Source: Selaginella moellendorffii (Eukaryota > Streptophyta > Lycopodiopsida > Selaginellales > Selaginellaceae). Taken from it: 64,000 nt of DNA. The notes below the pieces were generated by a model. That model had not been told where the DNA came from, made no database searches, and saw only the letters and a list, made by a program, of their open reading frames with translations. Positions 1 to 10,667 of the stretch are shown here, one piece after another (positions within the stretch are counted from its first letter, which is position 1; every line of letters starts with the position of its first letter). The stretch spans positions 1,539,960 to 1,603,959 of the forward strand of contig NW_003314262.1 in NCBI RefSeq assembly GCF_000143415.4, in the 5' to 3' direction. The translations under genes and the position numbers were made by a program.

Positions 1-787
1 ATGCAAAAACAAATACTCCCATCAGACTTTATCACAAGACGAGGTTCACATGCCCAAGGACTCTACGACTTTCGAATAACACCCTTCTCCAACATCTTCT
101 TAACATTTGTATATAAAATTTTAATATTTTTGGGTGACCGACAACAAACAGGAATCTTGATTGGACGAGCATCCCCAGTTAGAATTGGACGACGTATGGC
201 AATCTTGGCTCTAGATAATAAGTCAAATTCAAAGAGATCGGCATACTCTTTCATGAGCTAGTCAACTATTGTAACATAAAGACTATCGGAGGGATTAAAA
301 AAGGGAAGAACAGAACAAAACAGAAATATAAGAGAAAGTAATGTGGACACAAAAGTAATGGAAGGAAAGGTAGAAGTAAAAGGACAAAGAAGTATGAAAG
401 TGAGAAGAATGGATAAAATATAAAGACGTATGAGATAAGGGGGAGAAGCTGCAAAGTCACACGTGGCATGATTGCGTTGGAACCAATCCATACCAAGGAT
501 GAGGTTAAAAGTTTGACTTGACACCACCACAATGACTGTAACTCAAGTTTGAGATTGCCCACATGCATAACTAGGTCCACCTTATCTTATGCATATATGC
601 ATGTATACGGCCGTTGCCATAAAGAATAAAAACTAGCTCTGCCGCATGATATAAATGTAGATGGCAACGTGTAGCAATAGGTCGAGCAATAAAAGATAAA
701 CTCAAACCTATATCAACCAACATGGAGAGAATAATAGGAAACCTTTTATTATAAAAACAAGCTTGGAAAGTAAATATTAGATGAATT
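1..787 (-). mobile_element. Decayed Ty3/Gypsy element IV, protease to RT start
   Basis: Read on the minus strand this is the pol side of a decayed Gypsy retrotransposon, cut from its gag side by transposon A. About 740-690 carries a retropepsin-like active-site stretch (LVDIG) and about 520-480 a typical protease end (NLILGMDWF). 254-63 resembles the linker into reverse transcriptase, with MLEKGVIRKS near its end. Stops and frame changes lie between these blocks, so it cannot be expressed. It continues past the left edge of the window. The last bases, 784-787 (AATT), are the target duplication of element A. A related but unoccupied copy lies at 28095-28660 on the plus strand. Assignment to Gypsy rests on these short motifs and on that match. 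Confidence 0.75.
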
Positions 788-811
788 AAGCTCTATTTCG
801 TTAAAGTGGGA
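788..811 (+). repeat. Left terminal inverted repeat of A
   Basis: Twenty-four bases beginning AAGCTCTATTTCG and ending GTGGGA, an exact inverted match to 13405-13428. The sequence diverges at base 25. The preceding AATT is the target duplication. Confidence 0.93.
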
Positions 812-1403
812 TTTATTCAGTAAAATGGGACTAGGTACAAATTTTCAAGTATTTGAAAATGACGTGAAATTATATGTTTTTTGTCCAGGGGCTAGACATA
901 TCTGGGGCATGGTGACTAGCGCGGTGACTTTGTGTCCAGACTGAGTCCATCTGGTTGTATAATAAATCTCATTGTCAAGGTGAACAAGCCGAATCTGAAG
1001 CTAAAGAAGAGCGATGGCATGCGCGCACACACTATTTGTTTGTTCATTGAGCGTGTGGTGAGCTTTCCAAGATGAACGTCATTCCTATTAGCCAGACATA
1101 TAACTTAATGGTGAGAACATTTAGATATTATTCAATGTTATCTTTTTCTAACGAATCTAATTGTGAAGGTGTAGCAAGAGGCATTGCTAGTCTGGAGAAG
1201 TCATTTAACTCATTTGACCCTTAGTGTATTTTCATGAAACTAAATAACATTCATATTATTAAGGAATTTCTCTAGTACCTTTTTTTTACGACATAGAGGC
1301 TTGCATTTCTTTCAAAGGTGATTTAGTAAAAGGCCTGAGGGCACATGCCATTCTATTTCTCAGACCAGTATTAAGATATACTAGTGCAAAGGGCCACATG
1401 CCA

Positions 1404-4400
1404 TCACGCCTCCTCTGATTCAGATTCGGATTGTTCACCTTGAAATAAAATACATTAGAAACTTAGTAAAGGAATATTAAATCTCACCTTGAACCCGGGT
1501 TATGAATGCTCTTGCTACATCTCTTGCATGGTCTGGCAAGGTGATGGTGGCACTCTGCTTCCGCATCCAACCATGCACAACATTATCCACCGATATGCTC
1601 ATGCTAGGATCCCTTGGATTCAGCACCCATCTCTTTTCTAGGCAATCCTTCGTATATCCGGAACTTGGCTTGAACCACTCCACAGTTACATTGAAGGAGT
1701 TAGTTTCTGCGTCCTCCTCTGCATCAGTGATGCAGCGCCCCACCCATATCATTTGTTTTTTATTACTGGGTCTGACAAGCACGACCATTCCTTTGCAGAC
1801 CTGTACTGGATTGAATGCTGAATCCGGCTTCTTGTTCCTCGGCCCACAATAGTGATCCTCAACATCGTTATCTGTCACTGCATTTCCAGAGGACATTGTT
1901 CCGCTACTATCTGGTGCTCTGGGTTCTGGCCAAAAGGACTCTTCCAATTCTTCATATACAACCGGCCCATTTTGGATAGCAGATATAATCTTCTCCCAGT
2001 ATTCGAGCAAAGGCTTGCACCTCTTAAAATAGGATTCTCCACCAAACACCAACCCCCTCTTCCAGAAGGCAATATGCTGTCTAATCCCGGCCACTATACT
2101 TTCCTGGTCTTTGAGTCCATTCGGGTGCATCGGCCGTGGGGAACCCTGAGGAATCATAGGTTCCCCAGTTATGGGATCTCTCTTGAAGAGTTCAATGCCG
2201 TCCACTGGCAGCCACACTGTGTCCCATTCTCTCATCTTGTACCTCATCACTGGAGCACCGTCACGCATGCTGAAATGAAACTGAAGAGGCTTGGAGTGGC
2301 CAATCAGCGTTTCGGATCCGTCCCTGATGTAGCCTCTTACAAACCCCTTAAAGTCTGGAACCTCTGTCACAAGTGCAGCTTCAACAGTGCCTTTGATGCA
2401 ATTTTGGAATTCATCGTAGAGTTGTGGGAGGGTGAGGACATTGGATCGCCGGAGGGACTCTGCCAGGTGACTGAACATGGCATCGACGTCTTCATGAGTG
2501 TGCCCAACCATGAGAAAGCCAAGTGTAACCGTTTCAAATATGCCTTTGGCAACAAGCATCGCCAAGTACGCGAAGACGTACATGTTTTTGTTCTCACTGC
2601 CAGCATTGTCTGTTTGGAGCAGAAGATGGGGTGGAAGGCCACATCGGCCGCAAGAACTTCCTTGAGATTCTGCTTCGTTTGGATGAGGCTGTGCATTCAC
2701 CGGGCGACCAGCCTCGTCGGAATGGCATGAGGCCTCACGTGATAACCCTACAATCTGACGGCCAACATATTCACTGGGATGGCATGGGGCCCCACGCGAT
2801 ACTGCAAGCCTTTGCTCCTCCTCCAGCTGAACCCTGTATGGGGTTCGATCGACAAGGGCCTTATGCAAGGGTTGGCCGTTCAGCTCAGTCTGCGCACTTT
2901 GCAGAGAACTTAAGTGTTTTGCTAGGGACGCAATCATCATGTTTGCACCCCTGCCACCCCATAGAGGTACAAAGAAGTTCCCATAGTTCTGGGCACCATG
3001 CCCATGAGCGATTATGCCAAACAGAGACACAGGTAGTTGCATGGATGAAGAGATTGCCTTGGGGGCAGGATTGAGTCGAGGTAAGCACGTCTTTTTCTGG
3101 TCCATTTTGTCGTGGATGATGCAGAGGTAAGAGTCAGGTCTCTCCATGGAGAGAATCCTGTTATGATAATATGCAGTCCTGCAGCTTCTCTGCTCGATGT
3201 TGTGGTTGAGCCGCCTTCTAACCAACGTCTCTCGCTCTTGAGCGCTGCAAGAATTCTTCGACAAAGCCATTTTGATAGCAGTGCACTCGTCACACTTTGA
3301 AAAGCTGGAGTACTTTCCTATACTCACATCCCTGAACCTGTTGCTCCACAATCTACTAAATCTAGATTGGCTCAGCTTCCTGTAGCCATTACTCTGGAGT
3401 TCCCGATTCACATCTTCCAATATGGCCCCCTTGGTATACATGGAAGGGAGAACTCGTTGGGTGTCTCGTGTTCCATCTTCCAAGAGGCGGGTTTTATGTG
3501 GTTGCTGCTCGCTACATGTCTCGACAAACCTCTTGAAGATTGCCTCTCCATATACAACATGACCCCTGGTTTTGTGCGTACCGTCGTTCCCATGGACTGC
3601 CTGTTGAACCCTTTGTTCCTCGAACTCAGTTTTGATTCTGTAGAATGTGGTTTGAGGGACTCCATAAATGATTCTCCATGCCTTCATGCAGACCAAACCC
3701 CTCTGGAAGACCATGCCCCCCACCTGATGTTCTGAAGCATCAACAGATGACCGTAATGCCTCATACACAAAATTGCGAGCTGCCTTTCAGGACAATGTCT
3801 TGTATCTTGCTCTCTCCTCTTCAATAGCATCCCAATCAGCATGTTGACAGCACCTCCTCTTGCAACAAGCAACTGTCGAGACCATTCGAACCTCCATCGC
3901 CATTTTCTACCTTTTCGGTTCGTTGCTCAGATCCCTTTGGCTGCGCTATAGGAAGGTGTACTTTCTTTTCCCATGAAGAGATGTTCTGTCATCAGTTGTA
4001 GTGGTGTTTGATTGTGAATCCTTCACATTCTCAAACACTAAATGCCTCAATTTCCACCGCACAATGCTTCCAATAGTCAGACTGTTTTCTTCTGTGTCAA
4101 CAACCTCTAAAATTGCAACTCCAATATCATCCCAGCCCAATTCTTGATTAGCAACCACATCTCTTGGATTGACAACTGTGGCTAAGCCCTCAGCTACCAC
4201 CTCCCCCTCGGGGTTGTTTAGAAACACCTTTGCCTGAATCCATGTAGCACGGTTCTTAAGATCCACGGAGGGAACATGCGTCGCACTTGCGCTGTCCCCA
4301 ACATCTGCTTTCTTCTGCAGATTTTTCAAGGCAACAACAACATTTACCCCGACGACCATCTCTCCTCGTTCAATAGCGACCACATTCCCATCGAAGACAG

Positions 4401-4542
4401 TCTCTACTAATACAGCAGCATTGCCTTCCCCAAGCCTTTGACAGTGTATAACAAAGTTCCGATCCATAGACACAAGGGTCCCTTTTGCAACTCTCTTCCC
4501 ACCATTCAAAATGTAAACCTTTTCCCCAACCCTGAAGGCCAT
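1404..4542 (-). pseudogene. DDE-like transposase gene of A, two nonsense mutations
   Basis: The main exon is 4542-1488. A 49-nt intron (1487-1439) then leads to a 35-nt last exon (1438-1404) with an acidic Glu/Ser tail. The total is 3090 nt, identical in length to copy B. An AG lies directly before the ATG, which suggests a 5-prime UTR intron. The first ~90 residues (VAKGTLVSMD, RLGEG, VETVFDG) resemble the plant DUF8039 repeat. Around residues 285-310 IYGVP.TTFYRIKTEF looks like a helix-turn-helix. A CxxC pair follows (SKCDECTAIK). The core shows D478/D481 (IHDKMDQ), D645 (QTDNAGSENKN) and E684/D685 (GHTHEDVD), a DDE-like set typical of what I recall as DUF7869. Stops: TAG at 3946-3948 (Lys codon in B) and TGA at 3787-3789 (Trp codon in B). 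The downstream 763 codons are open. The catalytic role is inferred from motifs. Confidence 0.82.
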
Positions 4543-4715
4543 TCTGAAAGTGCAGAAAAGAAGTTAAGACCATACAAAAAATGATTGGAGAATGGCCTAA
4601 ATCATAACATACCAAATAGCATGAGGCCACATGCCATTATTCAAACATGCTATTGACACCCACGTGAAATTTCGCATTCACAAAATTGGCATGAGCCCTC
4701 ATGCCATTAGTGGTA

Positions 4716-4958
4716 NNNNNNNNNNNNNNNNNNNNNNNNNNNNNNNNNNNNNNNNNNNNNNNNNNNNNNNNNNNNNNNNNNNNNNNNNNNNNNNNNNNNN
4801 NNNNNNNNNNNNNNNNNNNNNNNNNNNNNNNNNNNNNNNNNNNNNNNNNNNNNNNNNNNNNNNNNNNNNNNNNNNNNNNNNNNNNNNNNNNNNNNNNNNN
4901 NNNNNNNNNNNNNNNNNNNNNNNNNNNNNNNNNNNNNNNNNNNNNNNNNNNNNNNNNN
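4716..4958. other. Assembly gap (243 N)
   Basis: The run of N lies in the leader region of the A transposase gene, directly after a palindrome. Copy B passes from the equivalent palindrome straight into GGTACCACTAATAG without extra sequence. A therefore carries at least about 80 bp (4959-5040) plus the unknown bases that B lacks. Confidence 1.
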
Positions 4959-5154
4959 TATGCTAGTGATGCCATCTTGATATAAACACAGCTGCAGGCA
5001 ATTAAAAACATACATGACAATACGCTAGCCATGAAATCTCAAGGGCCCAAGATGGCATGTGGCCTCATGCCATTTCTAAATGTGGTCCTAAACCATTCCA
5101 TGTTGAACATACCAGGAAGCACAAGTGCCGAATATCAAGAGGAAGCGGTAGCCA

Positions 5155-5345
5155 CACCAAAGACAGGGCCGCTCGCAACCCCGCAACTACTCGTAGCGCC
5201 GCTCGCAACACCGCAACTGCTCGTAGCGCCGCTCGCACAAACTGCCACTCGCATAAACTGCCGCTCGCAATGGCGCTCGCAATGCCGCAACTGCTTGTAG
5301 ACGCATAAACCACAGCTCACAACGCCGCTTACACAAGCAGCGCTC
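5155..5345. repeat. GC-rich GCTCGCAA/GCCGC repeat upstream of the A transposase
   Basis: An imperfect tandem array of units such as GTAGCGCCGCTCGCAACACC. Its position before the leader intron suggests the 5-prime UTR or core promoter of the transposase gene. The same array is present in B at 46755-46975. It yields spurious open frames in all phases because it lacks stops. Confidence 0.75.
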
Positions 5346-5657
5346 ACTGCGCTCAGCGGAACCAAGAACACGGCGCACAAAAATGATAGACCTAGGAATG
5401 AGTTCGAGAATTCAAAAATAACACACGCTTGAACGTCACATCAAATCCTCTGACAAACCAGATCTTATGATTCCTCTGACAAATTTCAAACTGAGTAGCT
5501 TCTAGACTTTGCTGTCGGAGGTTGAACTTTGTCACATCATGTCCTTGCCTCGATCCAGCTGTGCCATGTCAGTGATTCGAACTTTGCCATGCCATGTCAG
5601 CGATCCGCGCCAAGATTATTCGCCGTGTAAAGGAATAATTATGCTGTGTGTGTACAT

Positions 5658-5805
5658 CCATTTATGGCAATATAAGGCCACATGCTATTCAAAGAATAAT
5701 GCTAGTCGAGCATCTTTTGGTGCATTTTTGGGTTCAAAATTGCATGAGCCCACACGCTATAAAGTTTACCTGTACCAAAAATAGAAACAGCTTTATTTAC
5801 TTGGG
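5658..5805. repeat. Internal repeat module, A copy 1
   Basis: A block with a degenerate palindrome, then TTTTGGTGCATTTTTGGG, then a second half-palindrome (GCATGAGCCCACACGC). It recurs at 6597-6705 in A and three times in B. It lies between the two divergent genes, so it may belong to the shared control region. Confidence 0.75.
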
Positions 5806-6095
5806 AATTTATATGGCTGAGGCATTTTTAAACTTACAAACACATGCCCTACTTACATTCCTTTGGTTGCTTAAAATTCAAAAATATTATAAACCTTTCT
5901 TTTTGCATTTTCAATGTTTTCAATTATGGTTTTTGATTTTCGCAGGACCAGCCTAGTAATCTATTTGCATCCCGTCATGTTTATAGCTAGCTTTTGTTTG
6001 TCCCCTTCGCTAGCCTGAGATACATCTGCTCGGCATCTGCCTCTTACAGCATTTGCCCAGAAAGGGCATCTTTCTTCACGCAGCATTTGCCACAT

Positions 6096-6128
6096 GTTTA
6101 GGGTTAGGGTTTAGGGTTTAGGGTTTAG
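6096..6128 (+). repeat. Interstitial telomeric repeats (TTTAGGG) in the divergent promoter region of A
   Basis: About four units of TTTAGGG plus one TTAGGG unit, the plant telomere type. In B the same tract is at 46007-46040. Units of this kind act as telo-boxes in plant promoters, bound by Myb-type telobox proteins. A regulatory role here is inferred only from position between the two genes. Confidence 0.8.
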
Positions 6129-6596
6129 CAATTCAGTAGCTTGATAAACATGCAAATACAGAACTTGATGCAAAATCCTTTGATATGTCACAATGCCCCT
6201 AGGACCATAAACACATTTCAATAGAGAGGGTCCTTTCATTTCATAACTCCTTACGTAGATCTTGGTGAAACCAGAGTTAGTGAAGTTGGTTTCTTGTGAT
6301 CCCACATCTGATTGTGATGTCCCTTTGCAGTGTCGATGGAAAGGTCAATGCACACCAAACTGTAGAATCTTGGAGCAAAATAACGGTCGGATCTATGGCA
6401 AATGCCCCTGAAACATTGTAAGGCTCGTGTGGTCTCATGTGGTGTCCGATCGAGATGCTTCTTTGCAGGGTCATCAAGAAGGACATTGTATACCATTCTG
6501 TAAAATTTAGTTGCGATCTAACGGTTGGATCTCCAGGAAACTCAAAACAATCTCGCGCGTGTCAGAATATTCTAGGAATATACTCCTATGTGCTCC

Positions 6597-6705
6597 TGAA
6601 AATGGCATGCGGCCCCACGCCATTCAAGAGATAACGCCAGATGACGCCGAGCATTTTTTGGTGCATTTTTTGGGATCAAAATTGCATGAGCCCACATGCT
6701 TGAAC
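6597..6705. repeat. Internal repeat module, A copy 2
   Basis: Second diverged copy of the 5658-5805 module. It begins with a palindrome (6602) and ends with a half-site near 6685. Relative to B, about 390 bp next to this module are missing from A. Confidence 0.75.
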
Positions 6706-7014
6706 GTCATCCTCTGACAATTTATTTAGCTGAACATCTGGCATTTTTGGAAATACAAGATGCTTTGGAATATCCAATCATGCATGGTATAAATATAGCG
6801 AGGGTATTAAATGATATCCCAATCATGATCTTTCTTTTGGATTTCGCGTGCATGCAGTCCGAGGAATGATGACGTTGCGGATTTCTTTTGGATTTCACGC
6901 ATGCGCGTGCCGATCCAGAAATTAATGGTGGCGCCCAAGTCCGAGAAATGATGACGTGGCGGGATTACCAACCGTCGTGACATTTCGCGCGTGTGAGGTT
7001 AGGTTTTGCATTTT

Positions 7015-7245
7015 GGTTCGTACTCGCGCTCGCACACTCGCGCTCGCATCGCGCTCCCACTCGCGCTCCCACTTCTCTACAGGTTTCTCGTGTGCATCGG
7101 CGTCCACTCGCGCTTGCATCACACTCGCGCTCGCATCGCGCTCGTGTGCATCGGCATCCACTTCAAGACACACCCAGTTTGTAACTTCGCCGCCAACTCC
7201 GCCGCCCACTCCGCCACCCACACGCAGCCCACTTGGCGTCCCGAG
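7015..7245 (+). repeat. GC-rich CGCGCTCGCA repeat before the A ParB-HAD gene
   Basis: Short units of the type CTCGCGCTCGCA, then CCGCCNACTC units. The array lies just upstream of the proposed first exon and mirrors the GC-rich array upstream of the divergent transposase gene, so both genes begin near a similar low-complexity stretch. Copy B: about 44555-44800. Confidence 0.7.
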
Positions 7246-7366
7246 AGATTTCAGCGCCACTCTCCAACTATAAGTGGCAGAGTAGCCTTGCTGCTACGAT
7301 CCGCTGCACACACAGTGCACATTCGCCAGCGAGTCCAGTTGTCACGCCTCCATTCGGCTTCAAATG

Positions 7367-7605
7367 GTAAGTCTTTTAGGCCAAGTAGAAAATGGCATGA
7401 GGCCACATGCCATTCAGTAGCAACATTGGCATGCACCGATTGGGCTCTCGAGTGCAGTCCGGTTACAGATGGCGTGTAGCCTCACGCCATCTTAGGATGC
7501 AGCCTCAAGACATCTGATGCAGTGGTGAATGGCGTGTGGCCTCACGTTATTTCCAGCTACTAGCTTTTCATCTGTCAGCTCTAATTGTTGTGCATTTCTG
7601 AACAG
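7367..7605 (+). other. First intron of the A ParB-HAD gene with three palindromes
   Basis: The donor follows ATG directly (AAATG/GTAAGT) and the acceptor is TTCTGAACAG. The interval holds palindromes at 7390, 7470 and 7528, several flanked by their own AG or GT, so alternative small exons are possible. The start choice gives Met-Ala-Arg at the junction and the same arrangement exists in B. Confidence 0.55.
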
Positions 7606-8784
7606 GCGAGGAATTGCGTTCTTCTTCCAGCCACTGTCAATGTGGATGCAGAGAAGGGGGAGGAGCTCACCAGTTGGACTTTCGGGATGGAAGGCGAGGA
7701 TCTGAGGCTGTACAACACAGATGGTGGGAGAAAAGAATGCATGGGGATCCTCATCCAAGTGACAGACACTCCATGCAGTTCCATGCAAGAATATGGACTG
7801 GCACTTGTGGTAGAGACAGCGTCTGCCTTCAAGATCCACCTTGCACATCCTAGCGGCTTCCCGGAGGGGGGCAGCGGCTATGAGGAATTCCTAGAGGGAG
7901 CTAGGGAGAGGTTGTCCAGGAGGCCCACAATTTCAAAGACGCTGCGGGTCTATGAAGATCACATGGAATCCACGGACCTCACCTACGGCGATGTTCAAAA
8001 ACTATATTCCAACATTGAGCCGTTGAGAGTGACTCCAGTTCGCGAAGCAAAGGGGAAGGGGGTCGATCTGGAAACTACCTCGAAGCAGAAAAGGGTGGTC
8101 AAGCTCAAGCCAACGTCCGACTCTTCTGCTCCAAAAAAGAAGCTACTCAGTGATGCCATTACCTCGGGTTCGAACACTACACCCACCAAAAAGAAGAGCC
8201 GCAAAGAGCAGAAAGAGCAAGAAGAGGCAGCAAAAATCGTCGCAGATAATAGTACTTGTTACTATTCCAACAAAGTATATACAATCGACGTGAGCCGTAT
8301 CGACATCCAAAGCAAATACAACCACAGGCTAGTATCTGATGAGTGGGTGGAGAAATTGAAGCAGAAGATGCTGGCAAGTCCAGTAACACCCGACATCGCA
8401 GACGTGATCCCCTACTACCAAAAAATGAAGGGCGAGATGAGGTTTCCAGACTTGATCAATAGGAAGGTGTTGGACGATCAGAACATCCGGTTCTATGCCG
8501 TCTCCGGGCAGCATTCTAGCTTGGCGATGCAAGAGATAGTTGTGGATATTATGGTGGGCGAGGAGGTGAAGAAAGTCTTCAAGACAAGAGTTGTCCGCCT
8601 GATAAAAGGCAACTCGCCCCTCCGATCTATCATATACATCTCCCACGCGCAGAATGTCAAGCAAGAAACGTGCTACAAATCGGGTCTGCACGAGACATTG
8701 GCACGAACACGAAAGCTCTGGGTTCAACTGAAGAAGCCACAAAAACCAGGACAAGGACGTGCACTAGCAACTAGCGCCTGGCAG

Positions 8785-8838
8785 GTAAGCCTCGTTGTAT
8801 GTGGCATAGCATGTGGCCTCACGCCATTTCCATTGAAG
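8785..8838 (+). other. 54-nt palindrome-bearing intron (intron 2)
   Basis: GTAAGC donor, palindrome at 8806, acceptor TTGAAG in A and CTGCAG in B. It is 18 codons long with no stop, so retention would add a short in-frame insert. That explains why the frame appears continuous here. Confidence 0.65.
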
Positions 8839-10299
8839 GAATTCTCGAGTCTTCTCTCGAAAACACTGGGGGTCAATGACACACTCAGCATCCATAACAT
8901 TCTACTCACGACAAAAGTTGTTTTTGACAAATGGGTAGATGTGCTGAGGAGGTACCATGACGGGGAGTTGCCAAACTCAATGGGTGTGGAGGACGGCCGG
9001 AAGCCCAATGATTTGAAGCTCAACGCCTTGCGTTTCTCGCGGTCTCTAGACGACGACGACCTTCTGACAGTGGCTAATGCTCTTCTACGTGGTGAGGTTG
9101 TCTTCAACAAGACCAAAATGACTCCCGGCCATATTGTGACATACGAGGACTTGTGCACGACTCTGAGAGCTCGTGCGCTATTGAAGGATTGGATCTTCGA
9201 GCAAGTGGCCGTGGAGAGGGTGAGCATCGACACCACGCAAGAGATGATGGAAGCGCTGGAGTTGTCAAATGAAGACATCGACGAGTACGTGAAGGGGGCC
9301 CCCAAGTTCATCGATCTGCTGCGGGATGCCACGAAAAGTAAAGCTGAGAAGTTGGATCAGTATCCAAATTTCATTAAGATTGATGTCGACCGCCGGCTTC
9401 AGAAACAGCTCAACCCCGCAGCAGAGGCCTATCGAGAACCTTACCGGGTATACTTGAATTCGGATGAGGATCAAAGGTGGAGGAGCATCGTTTCCCGCGG
9501 AGATGAGCAGGTCAAGAACATCTTTTGTGTGATGGACTTCACAAACGAGGAGATCACTCATGCAGACGAAGTCAGCTCCATCATTGACTTAATGGTGGGA
9601 CTTGCGGAGGTGGAATCTTCAGTCCACTATATGATCTACGACTCCGAATCCTATCACAAGTTCTGGAAGGCCTTGAACGAGGTGAAGGCTCGGTTGAAAG
9701 GCAAGGAGATGCGGGAGATCCATGGGATAATGGCTAAGAAGAAGATACCGACAAATGTCCGCATCTTCACACTCGCCCTTGTTATTGGTCCTGCAGCAGA
9801 GTGGGACTGGAGTGACTTCCCAGCTTTGTTCGACAAGGCCAATCGAATTGATCTGAGGGAGGTCAATTTACCCGTGCCTGAGGAACTGAAGACGGCTATG
9901 GAGCTTTCGAATCCAAAGAAAGCTCCAGGTGCAGCATGGGAAATGCTCAGCTGGGTCTTCAACGCAATAGCGGGTGGGTCACCTGCTTCCGACTCCAAGG
10001 GCAAATGCGTTGTCGAGTACAACTGCGGCGGACTATTCTTTCGAGCCGCACTACTCAAGGGTGTCCCGTGTGTTGCGGTGACAAACTCCATTGAAGAGGT
10101 GACTTCAATGGAGCATATAATTACAGTTGCCAAAGAAAAACAGTATCTTCTCTGCGAACCTGGTGAGTACGCACTTTAAGTTTAAATGTTATCTCACAAG
10201 CTCTGTATGCAGGAGCGTGGCCACCCCCAGATGCTGAAACGGCGTTAACAGCTACTGTTGAAGATACCCATGTTGGGCCGAGCTCACAACCTGCACAAG

Positions 10300-10337
10300 G
10301 TAAGGTCATGTGAGGCCTCACGCCATTTTGATTATAG
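10300..10337 (+). other. 38-nt palindrome-bearing intron (intron 4)
   Basis: Donor GTAAGG, acceptor ATTATAG, with a palindrome (GTGAGGCCTCAC core) filling most of the length. This is at the lower limit for a spliceable plant intron. In B the donor reads AT instead of GT. Confidence 0.6.
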
Positions 10338-10427
10338 ATCGTTGTGAATATTCAGACACGAGGACTGAAAAGCGCACTGGTGGCGCATCGAAGAAGGACA
10401 AACAGAAAAGCAATAGGAAAAAAGGAG

Positions 10428-10476
10428 GTACAAATTATATTTGCAATGGCGTGTGGTCTCATGCCATTCCTTGCAG
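10428..10476 (+). other. 49-nt palindrome-bearing intron (intron 5)
   Basis: Donor GTACAA, palindrome at 10446 and acceptor CCTTGCAG. It splits exons encoding a Lys-rich linker. Frame is kept in both copies. Confidence 0.65.
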
Positions 10477-10620
10477 GAGAAACTTCTTCAAAGGCAAAAC
10501 AGGCAAGCACCAGCCAAACTCAAACTGATAGTGGTCATAAAAAGTGAAAGCACGTTGGACAGTCGTCGAGATCAGAGGCATTTGATTCGAAAAGGAAGAA
10601 GGGCAACGAAAAGATGATAG

Positions 10621-10667
10621 GTAATGCCTCGCGGTTATGGCGTGTGTGCTCATGCCATTCATTGCAG
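10621..10667 (+). other. 47-nt palindrome-bearing intron present in A only (intron 6)
   Basis: Donor GTAATG, palindrome at 10637, acceptor CATTGCAG. The matching place in B (about 41145-41165) lacks about 60 bp, from inside this intron to inside the next exon. The ends of the missing segment share GT. B reads straight through in frame. Confidence 0.7.

Noticed and set aside
784-792. TTAA target site, as for piggyBac
   Set aside because: TTAA can be read at both ends of A, but the left flank of B has no TTAA and its empty site gives AAAG, so 4-bp duplication with AAG ends fits both.
1852-2730. 292-codon plus-strand ORF, and its counterpart near 49456-49962
   Set aside because: Antisense shadow of the transposase frame, which has the motifs and is kept in both copies.
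6096-6128. Chromosome end or fusion point
   Set aside because: Only about five units, at the same internal place in both transposon copies.
6956-7479. Arg/Ser/Thr-rich ORFs in the GC-rich array (also 44403-44857 and 46755-47070)
   Set aside because: Low-complexity repeats without stops, open in several frames at once.
10310-10528. Many short ORFs with MACGLMPF or RPHAI words
   Set aside because: These words are translations of the palindrome in different frames, not proteins.
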